DNA from: Streptococcus ruminicola
GTDB taxonomy: Bacteria > Bacillota > Bacilli > Lactobacillales > Streptococcaceae
Assembly: GCF_011387195.1 (NCBI RefSeq)
Contig: NZ_CP046919.1
Coordinates: 744,001-808,000, forward strand
Direction of reading: 5' to 3'
DNA: 64,000 nucleotides
The position numbers and the translations under genes were made by a program. This document shows positions 8,114 to 15,923 of this stretch, piece after piece (positions within the stretch are counted from its first letter, which is position 1; each line of letters opens with the position of its first letter). The notes beneath the pieces are model-generated. The model was not told the DNA's origin, did not search any database, and was given only the letters and a program-made list of their open reading frames with translations.

Positions 8114-9151
8114 TTATTTGTTAAGAGCTGCTGCCATTGTAGCTGCAACTTCTGATTCAAAGTCGTTAGCTGCTTTTTCGATACCTTCACCAACTTCGAA
8201 ACGAGCGAAAGTAACAACTTTTGCGTTTACTGAATCAAGGTATTGTTCAACAGTTTTGCTGTCGTCCATGATGTAAACTTGTGCAAGAAGTGTGTATTGT
8301 TGGTCAACTTTAGTGTTGTCAAGCATGAAGCGAGCCATTTTACCAGGGATGATTTTATCCCAGATTTTTTCTGGTTTACCTTCAGCTTTAAGTTCTGCTT
8401 TGATATCTTCTTCAGCTTGAGCGATGATTTCATCAGTCAATTGTGATTTAGAACCATATTTCAAGTGTGGAAGAGCTGGTTTGTTAACCATTGCACGTGA
8501 TTCGTTATCAAGGTCGATTTTGTGGTTCATTTGAGCCAATTCATCGTGGATGAATTGTGGGTCAAGTTCTTCGTATGAAAGAACTGTTGGTTTCATAGCT
8601 GCAACGTGCATTGAAACTTGTTTAGCAATAGCTTCGTCGCCACCTTCAAGAACTGTGATAACACCGATACGTCCACCGTTGTGTTGGTAAGCACCGAAGT
8701 GTTGTTCATCAGTTTTTTCGATAAGTGCGAAACGACGGAATGAAATTTTTTCACCGATTGTTGCAGTTGCATTAACAAAAGCTGCTTCCAAAGTGTCGCC
8801 TGAAGCCAATGTTACTTTAAGAGCTTCTTCGTTGTTAGCTGGTTTTTGTTCAGCGATAGCTTTAGCTGTTTCTTTAACCAATTCAACGAATTGTGCGTTT
8901 TGAGCAACGAAGTCAGTTTCAGCGTTAACTTCAACAACTGCTGCAACGTTACCGTCAACGTAAGTACCAGTCAAACCTTCAGCAGCAACGCGGTCAGCTT
9001 TTTTAGCTGCTTTAGCCATACCTTTTTCACGAAGCAATTCAATTGCTTTTTCCATGTCACCGTCAGTTTCAACAAGTGCTTTTTTGGCATCCATAACACC
9101 AGCACCTGATTTTTCACGCAATTCTTTTACTTGAGCTGCAGTAATTGCCAT
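8114..9151 (-). CDS. tsf: translation elongation factor Ts
   Basis: A 345-aa guanine-nucleotide exchange factor for EF-Tu. The N-terminal UBA-like domain [20 protein letters not shown] carries the diagnostic motifs. The core has the TDFVAQN exchange segment at about residues 78-84. A long C-terminal coiled-coil region (about 185-235) and a C-terminal module follow. ATG 9151 follows CTGGAGG. It lies downstream of rpsB as in most bacteria, but a terminator-like hairpin in the 106-nt gap implies that only part of the rpsB message continues into tsf. Confidence 0.97.
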   Translation of the reverse strand: MAITAAQVKELREKSGAGVMDAKKALVETDGDMEKAIELLREKGMAKAAKKADRVAAEGLTGTYVDGNVAAVVEVNAETDFVAQNAQFVELVKETAKAIAEQKPANNEEALKVTLASGDTLEAAFVNATATIGEKISFRRFALIEKTDEQHFGAYQHNGGRIGVITVLEGGDEAIAKQVSMHVAAMKPTVLSYEELDPQFIHDELAQMNHKIDLDNESRAMVNKPALPHLKYGSKSQLTDEIIAQAEEDIKAELKAEGKPEKIWDKIIPGKMARFMLDNTKVDQQYTLLAQVYIMDDSKTVEQYLDSVNAKVVTFARFEVGEGIEKAANDFESEVAATMAAALNK

Positions 9152-9185
9152 TTTTATGTCCTCCAGGTTTTTTGTTTACTAAATA

Positions 9186-9224
9186 ATAAAAACGAGACAG
9201 AGCGGTTTGCTTTCTGCCCCGTTT
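9186..9224 (-). terminator. attenuating terminator between rpsB and tsf
   Basis: Minus-strand arms AAACGGGGCAGA and TCTGTCTCGTTT (G-U pairs allowed) are followed by a T-rich run. It lies between two co-directional genes, so it is read as a partial terminator. Confidence 0.7.
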
Positions 9225-9257
9225 AAAGCATATCTAAGACTGTTAAGCCTCGAAATA

Positions 9258-10025
9258 TTATTCGTTGTCGCCTTCTACAACTTCAACGATTTCTTCGATT
9301 GAATCAGCTTTTGCTTCTGCTGCGAAGTCAGCATCTGCATCTTCACCTTGGCGTCCTTCGATAACAGCGTCAGCCAATTTAGAAGTGATCAATTTAACGG
9401 CGCGGATAGCGTCATCGTTAGCTGGGATGATAACATCGATATCATCTGGATCAGCGTTAGTATCAACCATAGCTACTACAGGGATACCAAGTTTTTTAGC
9501 TTCTTTAACAGCGATTTGTTCTTTGTGTGGGTCAACAATGTACATAACGTCTGGAATACGAGGCATATCTTCGATACCACCCAAGAATTTTTCAAGACGA
9601 GCACGTTGTTTGTTAAGAAGAGCAACTTCTTTCTTAGGAAGAACCTCAAAAGTTCCATCTTCTTCCATACGTTTGATTTCTTTCAAACGAGCGATACGTT
9701 TTTGGATAGTATCCCAGTTTGTAAGAGTTCCACCCAACCAACGGTGGTTGATGTAGTATTGACCTGCGCGTTCTGCTTCTTCTTTAACAGCGTCAGCAGC
9801 TTGTTTTTTAGTACCAACAAACAAGATTACAGCGTCGTTTGCAGCTGCATCACGAACGAATTCGTAAGCTGCATCAGCCATTTTTACAGTTTGTTGAAGG
9901 TCGATAACGTGGATACCGTTACGTTCTGTGAAGATGTATTTAGCCATCTTAGGGTTCCAGCGACGAGTTTGGTGACCAAAGTGAACACCAGCTTCAAGAA
10001 GTTGTTTCATTGAAATTACTGCCAT
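9258..10025 (-). CDS. rpsB: 30S ribosomal protein S2
   Basis: A 255-aa S2 protein of the small subunit. ATG 10025 follows AAAGGAGAAACTACTC and gives the standard start [20 protein letters not shown]. Family motifs include [12 protein letters not shown], the [12 protein letters not shown] helix and the acidic C-terminal tail. The longer upstream frame is part of the leader. Promoter TTGTCA, 17 nt, TAAACT (10153-10181) gives a 5' untranslated leader of roughly 120 nt, long enough for S2 autoregulation. A short tRNA-Cys unit lies upstream. Confidence 0.97.
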   Translation of the reverse strand: MAVISMKQLLEAGVHFGHQTRRWNPKMAKYIFTERNGIHVIDLQQTVKMADAAYEFVRDAAANDAVILFVGTKKQAADAVKEEAERAGQYYINHRWLGGTLTNWDTIQKRIARLKEIKRMEEDGTFEVLPKKEVALLNKQRARLEKFLGGIEDMPRIPDVMYIVDPHKEQIAVKEAKKLGIPVVAMVDTNADPDDIDVIIPANDDAIRAVKLITSKLADAVIEGRQGEDADADFAAEAKADSIEEIVEVVEGDNE

Positions 10026-10152
10026 GAGTAGTTTCTCCTTTATAAAATGTTTTTTTCCTCTTCCAGACTTCATCTTGCAAGCCCACCCATAAAGAGCAAC
10101 AGGTTCACAATACATCCAGAATGAGTATTTTGTTGCATAATACAACTATCAT

Positions 10153-10181
10153 AGTTTATCACAAAATCAAGGCTTTGACAA
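10153..10181 (-). promoter_or_regulatory. promoter of rpsB-tsf
   Basis: The minus strand has TTGTCA (complement of 10176-10181), a 17-nt spacer and TAAACT (complement of 10153-10158). The leader from here to the rpsB ATG is about 120 nt. Confidence 0.75.
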
Positions 10182-10251
10182 GCCATATGCTGCTTGAAAC
10201 AGTTTTTATTTTCGCCGTTTGACAGCTCTTTTTATCAATCATTTGAAAACG

Positions 10252-10276
10252 AAAAAGCCCGACAGTGTCGAGCTTT
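10252..10276 (-). terminator. terminator of tRNA-Cys
   Basis: Minus-strand arms AAGCTCGACA and TGTCGGGCTT with a very small loop, followed by a T run. Confidence 0.8.
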
Positions 10277-10289
10277 TGTTATGTCATGA

Positions 10290-10360
10290 AGGCGGTAGAC
10301 GGATTTGAACCGACGATCAAGCTTTTGCAGAGCCGTGCCTTACCACTTGGCTATACCGCC
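10290..10360 (-). tRNA. tRNA-Cys (GCA)
   Basis: A 71-nt cloverleaf. The acceptor arm starts GGCGGTA and pairs with TACCGCC. The anticodon loop CTCTGCAAA reads GCA for Cys codons, and the T arm contains GGTTCAAATCC. The discriminator is U. No CCA is encoded (the next bases read TCA), so CCA must be added enzymatically. Promoter at 10373-10401. Confidence 0.95.
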
Positions 10361-10372
10361 ATAACAGATAAT

Positions 10373-10401
10373 ATTTTACCTTAAATTCAAAAGCACGTCA
10401 A
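10373..10401 (-). promoter_or_regulatory. promoter of tRNA-Cys
   Basis: TTGACG (complement of 10396-10401), a 17-nt spacer and TAAAAT (complement of 10373-10378), ending 12 nt before the mature tRNA. Confidence 0.8.
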
Positions 10402-11440
10402 GCCTTATTCGTGAAATTCTGCCAGACAATTCTGAAATCCTGCAAATAATCCCTTTTTACACAAAAAAAGTCACCCAACTAGAGTGACTCTGTCTTATCA
10501 TCAAAATTGGCAGCAATCATCAAAACATTTAACTCACTAATTGCAACGACAAAAGGGAACGTAAAATTTGTCTTATATGGAGATAAAAGTTTTGGCGCCT
10601 TTGCTAATAGCTTCAAAACAGCATCATATCGGCTTTACTGTGGATTGCTCCACGGACAGGTTGGAAAACCATAAAAATGCAAGACTTATTTTTTGCTAAT
10701 GCCAATTAACTGGCTCTTTTAGCCGCAACGCTTCATTATTCAACACATCTTAAGCACCACTATCGCACGCCATCTGTTACAAATGGTAAGAGGTTAAACA
10801 GATTTTTCTAAACAAGTTACCTTCAAAAAGGATGTAGTAGTTAAGATGGATTCGATGCCAAGAAATGTCTGACTTCCTGGAAAATACTATTGGCACCGCT
10901 ATTTAATATAAAGTGACAGATGGATGGTGGAAAGAAAAAAGAAATTTCAACAGTACACAAGTAACACTATGAAAGCATTCTTCGTACTCTAATCCGCAGG
11001 AGATTATACTGACGTTAAAACACTCTTGTCCTTTCACCTTGTGAAAGTAATAATACCTTATATCAATAACGTTGGTAAGGCTGCCAGAACTAGTATTAAT
11101 CATGATAACCAACACTTCTGTAGCTATCACCAGAAAACATAAAGCACCACCTTCAAAATCAGACAGCTCAAATTAGTCTAATTTTCCCTAGAATCAACTC
11201 ATGAATGGAAATGGAGAAGAAGCTAATGTAATCCTAGGACACACCAAAATGAGCAAAACAAATTTTGAATCCGCTAAAAAATCCAGCCCTAAAGATAAAA
11301 TCTCTAAAGTGATGATAATAAAACACGTTTCGGTATTCTTTTTCGAAAAATAATAACCAATAAGTAAACTATTCAAATAGGTTACACCAATATCTTACCA
11401 CTCATGCGTAGAATTTTCTGAAAATTGTATATTTGCTCAA
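10402..11440. other. gene-free, apparently decayed interval
   Basis: About 1 kb with only short frames broken by stops on both strands. The longest frames (10903-11130 and 11194-11376 on minus, 11201-11353 on plus) lack ribosome sites and show no recognisable domain. It looks like remnants of former genes between the tRNA-Cys/rpsB unit and the Rgg cassette, a typical insertion point next to a tRNA. I could not name the ancestral genes. Confidence 0.5.
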
Positions 11441-11448
11441 TAAAAAAA

Positions 11449-11474
11449 GTTTATTTGCGGATTTGCAAATAAAC
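11449..11474. promoter_or_regulatory. 26-bp palindrome upstream of microORF 1 (operator or minus-strand terminator)
   Basis: Perfect 10-bp arms GTTTATTTGC (11449-11458) and GCAAATAAAC (11465-11474) with a 6-bp spacer. The centre lies about 37 bp upstream of a -10-like TAAAAT at 11496-11501, where an Rgg-type activator would bind. On the minus strand the same hairpin is followed by seven T, so it could instead end a long rgg 3' transcript. Both readings are open. Confidence 0.55.
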
Positions 11475-11532
11475 CGATTTCGCACTTTTCGCTGTTAAAA
11501 TGAAGACATACTTACTAAGGAGGATACTACTA

Positions 11533-11607
11533 ATGCTTAAACTAACCCTTAAACAATTACTAAAAACTGTCGTTCTAATACTTCCATTTTTTGTATATTA
11601 CCCATAA
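11533..11607 (+). CDS. short hydrophobic peptide 1 (putative Rgg pheromone precursor)
   Basis: A 24-aa microORF starting MLKLTLKQLLKT and ending PFFVYYP: a basic amphipathic head and a hydrophobic, proline-containing tail. An ideal ribosome site AAGGAGG lies at 11517-11523, nine nt before ATG 11533. An in-frame ATG at 11500 would place that site inside the gene, so I reject it. The coding reality is supported by the second microORF downstream, which has a matching GGAGGATAC leader and a similar head. It does not end in the GG of classical SHP peptides or contain the WW of type II ComS. The pheromone role is inferred from convergence on an Rgg gene. Confidence 0.55.
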   Translation: MLKLTLKQLLKTVVLILPFFVYYP

Positions 11608-11739
11608 ACCTAACACTTGTTAAAACCAATCAAATCAACCAGAGTAACAACATTTATCCCTTCCCTGCCCTAATGATGTTGTTACAAAACCTATGAATAT
11701 ACGTAATATATAATATATAAAATTTGGAGGATACTTATT

Positions 11740-11829
11740 ATGTTCACATTGAAAAAAACTGCTAAAGAATTGACTAAACTTGCCCTAATTGGACCTGCAG
11801 TTCTTCTACCAATTATTTTTATGCTTTAA
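11740..11829 (+). CDS. short hydrophobic peptide 2 (putative Rgg pheromone precursor)
   Basis: A 29-aa microORF starting MFTLKKTAKELTK and ending LLPIIFML. The GGAGG at 11726-11730 is nine nt before ATG 11740. The leader (GGAGGATACTTA versus GGAGGATACTAC) and the TLK-containing basic head resemble microORF 1, so the two look like diverged duplicates. A TATAAT-like AT-rich stretch just upstream (about 11706-11720) may be its own promoter. The stop is only 13 nt from the converging rgg stop, so transcripts would overlap. Known Rgg systems place such peptide genes beside their regulator; function here is inference. Confidence 0.58.
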   Translation: MFTLKKTAKELTKLALIGPAVLLPIIFML

Positions 11830-11842
11830 AATTCAATCACTA

Positions 11843-12715
11843 TCATTCCTCACTATTATCAATAATTCTTGATAAGTTCATCTTAAGATACGAGGCTACT
11901 ATAGGGCTTCCAATCTCTTCAATACAGGCGATAAAGTGCTCCAAGTCTGATAAATCCTCTGTCCCATCTTCAAGATTAGCAATTAATTTTTTTAAAAAAT
12001 TAAGATAAGTCATGGCAAGCATATCTTGATAAGTAATTATCTTTTCTAGAGCTTCAATAAAGTAATTAGCTTGATAAAGCTTTCGATAGGTAACTAATAG
12101 CACTATTAGGTTTAAAAAAACGACTTCTGCATTCTTTTTATGACTTGTAAGTGACTGATAAAGTTTATCTCTATCGACAAATGCCTTCCCCAAAAAAATC
12201 AAATCAGATTCAGATAAAATGGACATAGTGTTTCCAAAGATAAATAGCTCAAACTCTGTCCACTCTTCAATTTCATAGAGATATGAAGTTAAAAAGTTTT
12301 TCTCTTCTTCTGAAATCACATAAGTCGGGTCAAGATTATAGATATAGGTTTTTATAATCAATTCATTCAAACGGTTATAAACATCAAAAACCTCAGAATC
12401 TTTTTCACTTTCAAGTAAAGCCTTAAGTCCTTCAATATCTTGTTTATTATATAGCTCTGCTATTTTTGTTGATAATTGAAACGTCTTCGGTTCTTGATAG
12501 TTATTAATCGCGTGGCCGAATTCTGAGAAGGTCATGTGGATACCTGAGATGGCGATTAAGAGTTTATCTGCGGCAAGCATGGATTGGCCATTTTCAAAAC
12601 GTGAAAGTTGTGACACAGAGAGGTTTTCTCGTGCGACATCTTTTAGTTTCAACCCACGCGCAATTCGTAGTTCGCGATAAAGTTCACCCAGTTGCATTGA
12701 TTTTTTAAGTTTCAT
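11843..12715 (-). CDS. Rgg/MutR/GadR-family transcriptional regulator
   Basis: A 290-aa protein. ATG 12715 follows AAAGGAGACTGT; the 25 upstream codons have no ribosome site. The N-terminal HTH (about 10-65) contains LGELYRELRIARGLKLKDVARE and LSVSQLSRFENGQSMLAADKLL. The remaining roughly 220 residues form a helical TPR-like repeat domain, which in Rgg proteins binds imported peptides. Length is normal for Rgg. It converges on two short hydrophobic peptide microORFs. A small inverted repeat TAGAAA/TTTCTA at 12759-12776 overlaps its likely promoter and could be an autoregulatory site. The regulon is unknown. Confidence 0.88.
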   Translation of the reverse strand: MKLKKSMQLGELYRELRIARGLKLKDVARENLSVSQLSRFENGQSMLAADKLLIAISGIHMTFSEFGHAINNYQEPKTFQLSTKIAELYNKQDIEGLKALLESEKDSEVFDVYNRLNELIIKTYIYNLDPTYVISEEEKNFLTSYLYEIEEWTEFELFIFGNTMSILSESDLIFLGKAFVDRDKLYQSLTSHKKNAEVVFLNLIVLLVTYRKLYQANYFIEALEKIITYQDMLAMTYLNFLKKLIANLEDGTEDLSDLEHFIACIEEIGSPIVASYLKMNLSRIIDNSEE

Positions 12716-12926
12716 ACAGTCTCCTTTTTTGACAAAAATTCCAATAATCTTGGATTTATAGAAACTACGTTTTCTAAATTCTCCCAACAAGAAAGGTCAT
12801 GTCTGTTATCCTAAACAGCTTAGAAAATCATAGCTCTATATTTCTATTTTAAAAAACTAGTTATATTATCTAGGTATACTAACTAATGTTTATTGTATCA
12901 TATTTTTAAAAAAGAAATAGAAAAAA

Positions 12927-12956
12927 ACAAGAACTTGCCTAATACAAGTTCTTGTT
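12927..12956 (-). terminator. terminator of pepO
   Basis: Arms AACAAGAACTTG and CAAGTTCTTGTT are perfect and followed on the minus strand by seven T. Confidence 0.9.
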
Positions 12957-12976
12957 TGGCTCATTATCTTAAGTGA

Positions 12977-14872
12977 TTACCAAATAATGACGCGGTCTTC
13001 TGGTGCACGCCACATTGGGTCACCAGCTTTGATATCAAATTCTTCATGAAATTCATCAAAGTTTGTCAGTGTCACATTAGTACGAAGTTTACCTGGTGCG
13101 TGAACATCGATACTTGCTAGCATTTGCATGTACTCATCGCGAGCTTTCATACGCCAAATAGTTGCGAAATTGATGAAGAAGTCTCGAGCTGAAAAATCAT
13201 CATCTTGCTTAGCAGCTTCAAGCGCACAAGCAACACCGCCAAGGTCTGCGACATTTTCTGAAACAGTTAATTTACCATTTACTTTTGCCCCATACGAATC
13301 AAGGCCGTCAAATTGGTCAACGATTTTATCAGTGCATTTCGTAAATGCTTCGTAATCCGCATCAGTCCACCAGTTATTCAAGCTACCATTTTCATCAAAT
13401 GATGCTCCATTAGTATCAAAGGCATGTGAAATTTCGTGAGCAATAACTGCTCCGATACCACCATAATTAGCTGATGAACTTTGTTCCAAGCTGTAAAATG
13501 GTGCTTGTAAAATAGCTGCTGGGAAAACAATTTGGTTTTGTTGTGGGTCGTAATAAGCATTGACCATGTGAGCTGGCATGTGCCATTCGCTACGGTCAAC
13601 CGGCTGATTCCACTTGCTCCAGCTGTGTGCGATAGAAATTTTAGCAAGGTTTCGTGCATTTTCAACAAGTGATAAAGACTCATCGATAATCTTCTTCGCA
13701 TAAGTTTCTGGCAATTTTTCCGGATAACCAATATGAGGAGTGATGACATTTAATTTCACAATAGCCTTATCACGAGTTTCTTTTGCCAACCAGTCAGCTG
13801 TTGTCAAACGTTTCTTGTAAACGTCAATCATTGTTGCCACTTTGTGCTCAACATCAGCTTTTGCTTCTGGTGAGAATTTTTGACCAGCGTACCAAAGCCC
13901 AAGAGCTTGGCTGTAAGCACCAGATGCTAGATAGTAAGCAGCTTTCTTCTTGTCCATGGCTTGTGGTGTTCCAGAAAGAGCACGACTGTAAGTCCCAGCA
14001 AGAACACGAATCTCGTCTGTCAAATAGCTATTGTAACTTGTTGCTGCAGAAAGGATAAGGTCTGCTTTAAGCAATTTCCAATTCTTTTCAGAATAATATT
14101 CAGCAGCAAATTCTGTCCAAAAACGTTCTTCAGGAACGATAACTTTATCAGGAATTTCTCCCAAGATTTCTGTGAAAATTTCATCCAAAGGAAGTTCTGG
14201 TGCTAATTTTGTAAAATCAGCCCAGTCATATGGGTGATAAAGTTTGACATACTCTGAAGATTCTTCGCGTGAAAGGACGTACTTAGCAAGTTTGGCATCG
14301 AGTTCGATTGTTTTGTCCAACACATCTTTGATTTCTTCTGCTGAAAAATCAAACTTCGCTAGCAATTCTTCTTGCATTTTGCGCCAAGTTGCTAATAATT
14401 CTTTACCTTTTTCGTGGTCATCAGCGTAGTAAGTTGTATCTGGCAAGATTGTGACAGGGGCTTCTGCCCACAACACATTAAGCTGTGCATTCATGAAATC
14501 TGGCGCTACACCAAATGGAAAAGCATTTGGTTTTCCAGCCATTTCAAATTCTGCAATACGTTTAGCAAAATCTGAAAATGACGTTAAAGCTTTATATTCT
14601 TTAATCAGCGGTAAAACAGGTGCTACACCGACTGCTTCACGTTTTTCATAATCAGATGTCATGCGGTGAAATTTAACAAAGTTTTGTAGGATGCTATCTT
14701 CTGGAACATTTTTTCCAGCTAACCAATCATCGGTTGTATCCAACATCAAATCTTCGATTTCATCAGCCAAATCTGAAAAACCACCTGTACGAGGTTTATC
14801 ATCTGGAATAACAGCTGTTTTTTCCCACTCGCCATTGACGGCATCATAAAAATCATCTTGATATCGAGTCAT
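12977..14872 (-). CDS. pepO: neutral endopeptidase PepO (M13 family)
   Basis: A 631-aa zinc metallopeptidase of the neprilysin family. The zinc motif HEISH is at residues 479-483, and the third ligand Glu539 with Asp543 lies in ENVADLGG. The N-terminal domain carries DDFYDAVNGEWE, typical for bacterial PepO. There is no signal peptide, so it is predicted to be cytoplasmic, although streptococcal PepO has also been reported outside cells. It is monocistronic: own ribosome site AAAGGAG, terminator at 12927-12956, and pilus island 1 upstream ending in a separate terminator. Confidence 0.95.
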   Translation of the reverse strand: MTRYQDDFYDAVNGEWEKTAVIPDDKPRTGGFSDLADEIEDLMLDTTDDWLAGKNVPEDSILQNFVKFHRMTSDYEKREAVGVAPVLPLIKEYKALTSFSDFAKRIAEFEMAGKPNAFPFGVAPDFMNAQLNVLWAEAPVTILPDTTYYADDHEKGKELLATWRKMQEELLAKFDFSAEEIKDVLDKTIELDAKLAKYVLSREESSEYVKLYHPYDWADFTKLAPELPLDEIFTEILGEIPDKVIVPEERFWTEFAAEYYSEKNWKLLKADLILSAATSYNSYLTDEIRVLAGTYSRALSGTPQAMDKKKAAYYLASGAYSQALGLWYAGQKFSPEAKADVEHKVATMIDVYKKRLTTADWLAKETRDKAIVKLNVITPHIGYPEKLPETYAKKIIDESLSLVENARNLAKISIAHSWSKWNQPVDRSEWHMPAHMVNAYYDPQQNQIVFPAAILQAPFYSLEQSSSANYGGIGAVIAHEISHAFDTNGASFDENGSLNNWWTDADYEAFTKCTDKIVDQFDGLDSYGAKVNGKLTVSENVADLGGVACALEAAKQDDDFSARDFFINFATIWRMKARDEYMQMLASIDVHAPGKLRTNVTLTNFDEFHEEFDIKAGDPMWRAPEDRVIIW

Positions 14873-14940
14873 AAAAAATCTCCTTTAATCTGCTATGAAC
14901 ATTCTATCAAAAAATTCAGATAATAACAGTTTTAAAAACT

Positions 14941-14971
14941 CAAAAAGCTAGCCGATTAGGCTAACTTTTTG
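14941..14971. terminator. terminator of pilus island 1
   Basis: Arms CAAAAAGCTAGCC and GGCTAACTTTTTG around a 5-nt loop, with T-rich ends on the minus strand, six bases after the sortase stop. Confidence 0.85.
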
Positions 14972-14976
14972 AATGA

Positions 14977-15804
14977 CTATTTCCGTAGTCTGCGATAAAC
15001 AGCACTCACCAACAACAAGATGATGAAGAGGAAGACCGCGATTATCGGCGCAACAATCATCGCGTCAACGCGGCTCGCTTCAGCTACCACACGCGCATCT
15101 TTGACTTTATTTGGAATGCGGTGACCGCGTACCAAAAGTCTATGACTGTTAACACCGTAAGGCGTGCACGTTACCAAAGTTACGTAATCTTTATTTGGGT
15201 CAATGGCTAGCGCTGAGACATCATCTGGCAAGACCGTCAGAATCTGGTCAACTTCATAAGTCAGTGTTTCATCCAAAACCTGAATCATGAACGTATCACC
15301 TTCACGCAAACGGTCGATGTCTGTAAACAATTTAGCCGATGGCAACCCACGGTGACCTGAAATCACAGCGTGCGTCCCCTTACCACCAACTGGCAGAGAC
15401 GTTCCAGGAATATGACCAACAGCCACCTGCAAAATACTATCTTCAGTACCGTGATAGATTGGCAAAGTCGTATTAACCTTTGGAATATCGACATATGCCA
15501 TGATACCAGTACCTGTGACATCAAGAGTCTTGTCATAAACAGACTTCTCAGCCTTTGACAGATTCAAATCAGGCATCACACCTTTTGCCAAAGATTGATT
15601 ATAAGCCTTAGCTGCTGCCAACATATCATCTTTCTTTTGCTGACCCATGTCTTGAACATTTTGGACATAGCCAGCTACCGCTTCTGATTGGTGAAATGAG
15701 TTCCAATAATCGCTAACTGTCGGATACAACAAAAGGGACAGCCCGATTATTAATATAAAGACGAGTGCATTCGTCAAAAAATTATCTTTTGATTTTTTTC
15801 GCAT
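14977..15804 (-). CDS. class C sortase of pilus island 1
   Basis: A 275-aa transpeptidase that polymerises pilins by joining the sorting-signal threonine to a pilin lysine at the cell surface. ATG 15804 follows GGGAGAG. Membrane segments lie at both ends (about 11-28 and 248-270), the class C layout. The catalytic set is His151 (ISGHRG), Cys213 in TLVTC and Arg222 in SHRLLVRG. The segment that normally carries the DPF/DPW lid (about residues 75-95) has no such tripeptide. It follows the pilin gene after a hairpin at 15836-15878. A closely similar sortase lies in island 2 at 57902-58732. Confidence 0.93.
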   Translation of the reverse strand: MRKKSKDNFLTNALVFILIIGLSLLLYPTVSDYWNSFHQSEAVAGYVQNVQDMGQQKKDDMLAAAKAYNQSLAKGVMPDLNLSKAEKSVYDKTLDVTGTGIMAYVDIPKVNTTLPIYHGTEDSILQVAVGHIPGTSLPVGGKGTHAVISGHRGLPSAKLFTDIDRLREGDTFMIQVLDETLTYEVDQILTVLPDDVSALAIDPNKDYVTLVTCTPYGVNSHRLLVRGHRIPNKVKDARVVAEASRVDAMIVAPIIAVFLFIILLLVSAVYRRLRK

Positions 15805-15835
15805 ATTAAAGAGCTCTCCCGACAGTTGCAAGAGT

Positions 15836-15878
15836 AAAGGGAGTAGAAAGTGAGCTCGTGCTCCTTGCCACTCCCTTT
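15836..15878 (-). other. hairpin between pilin and sortase genes (island 1)
   Basis: Perfect 9-bp arms AAAGGGAGT (15836-15844) and ACTCCCTTT (15870-15878) with a nested GAGC/GCTC stem. No T run follows, so RNA processing or stability control is more likely than termination. Island 2 has the same GGGAGT/ACTCCC feature at the same place. Confidence 0.65.
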
Positions 15879-15923
15879 ATCGGATGATTAATTAAACAAA
15901 GTTAATAGTATTATAACAAATTC

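Noticed and set aside
8243..10013. Several open frames on the plus strand across tsf and rpsB
   Set aside because: They are antisense shadows of highly biased ribosomal genes, without ribosome sites and with odd composition.
11201..11353. 50-codon plus-strand frame starting MNGNGEEANVILGH
   Set aside because: No ribosome site, no recognisable family, and it lies in the decayed interval; more likely a remnant or chance frame.
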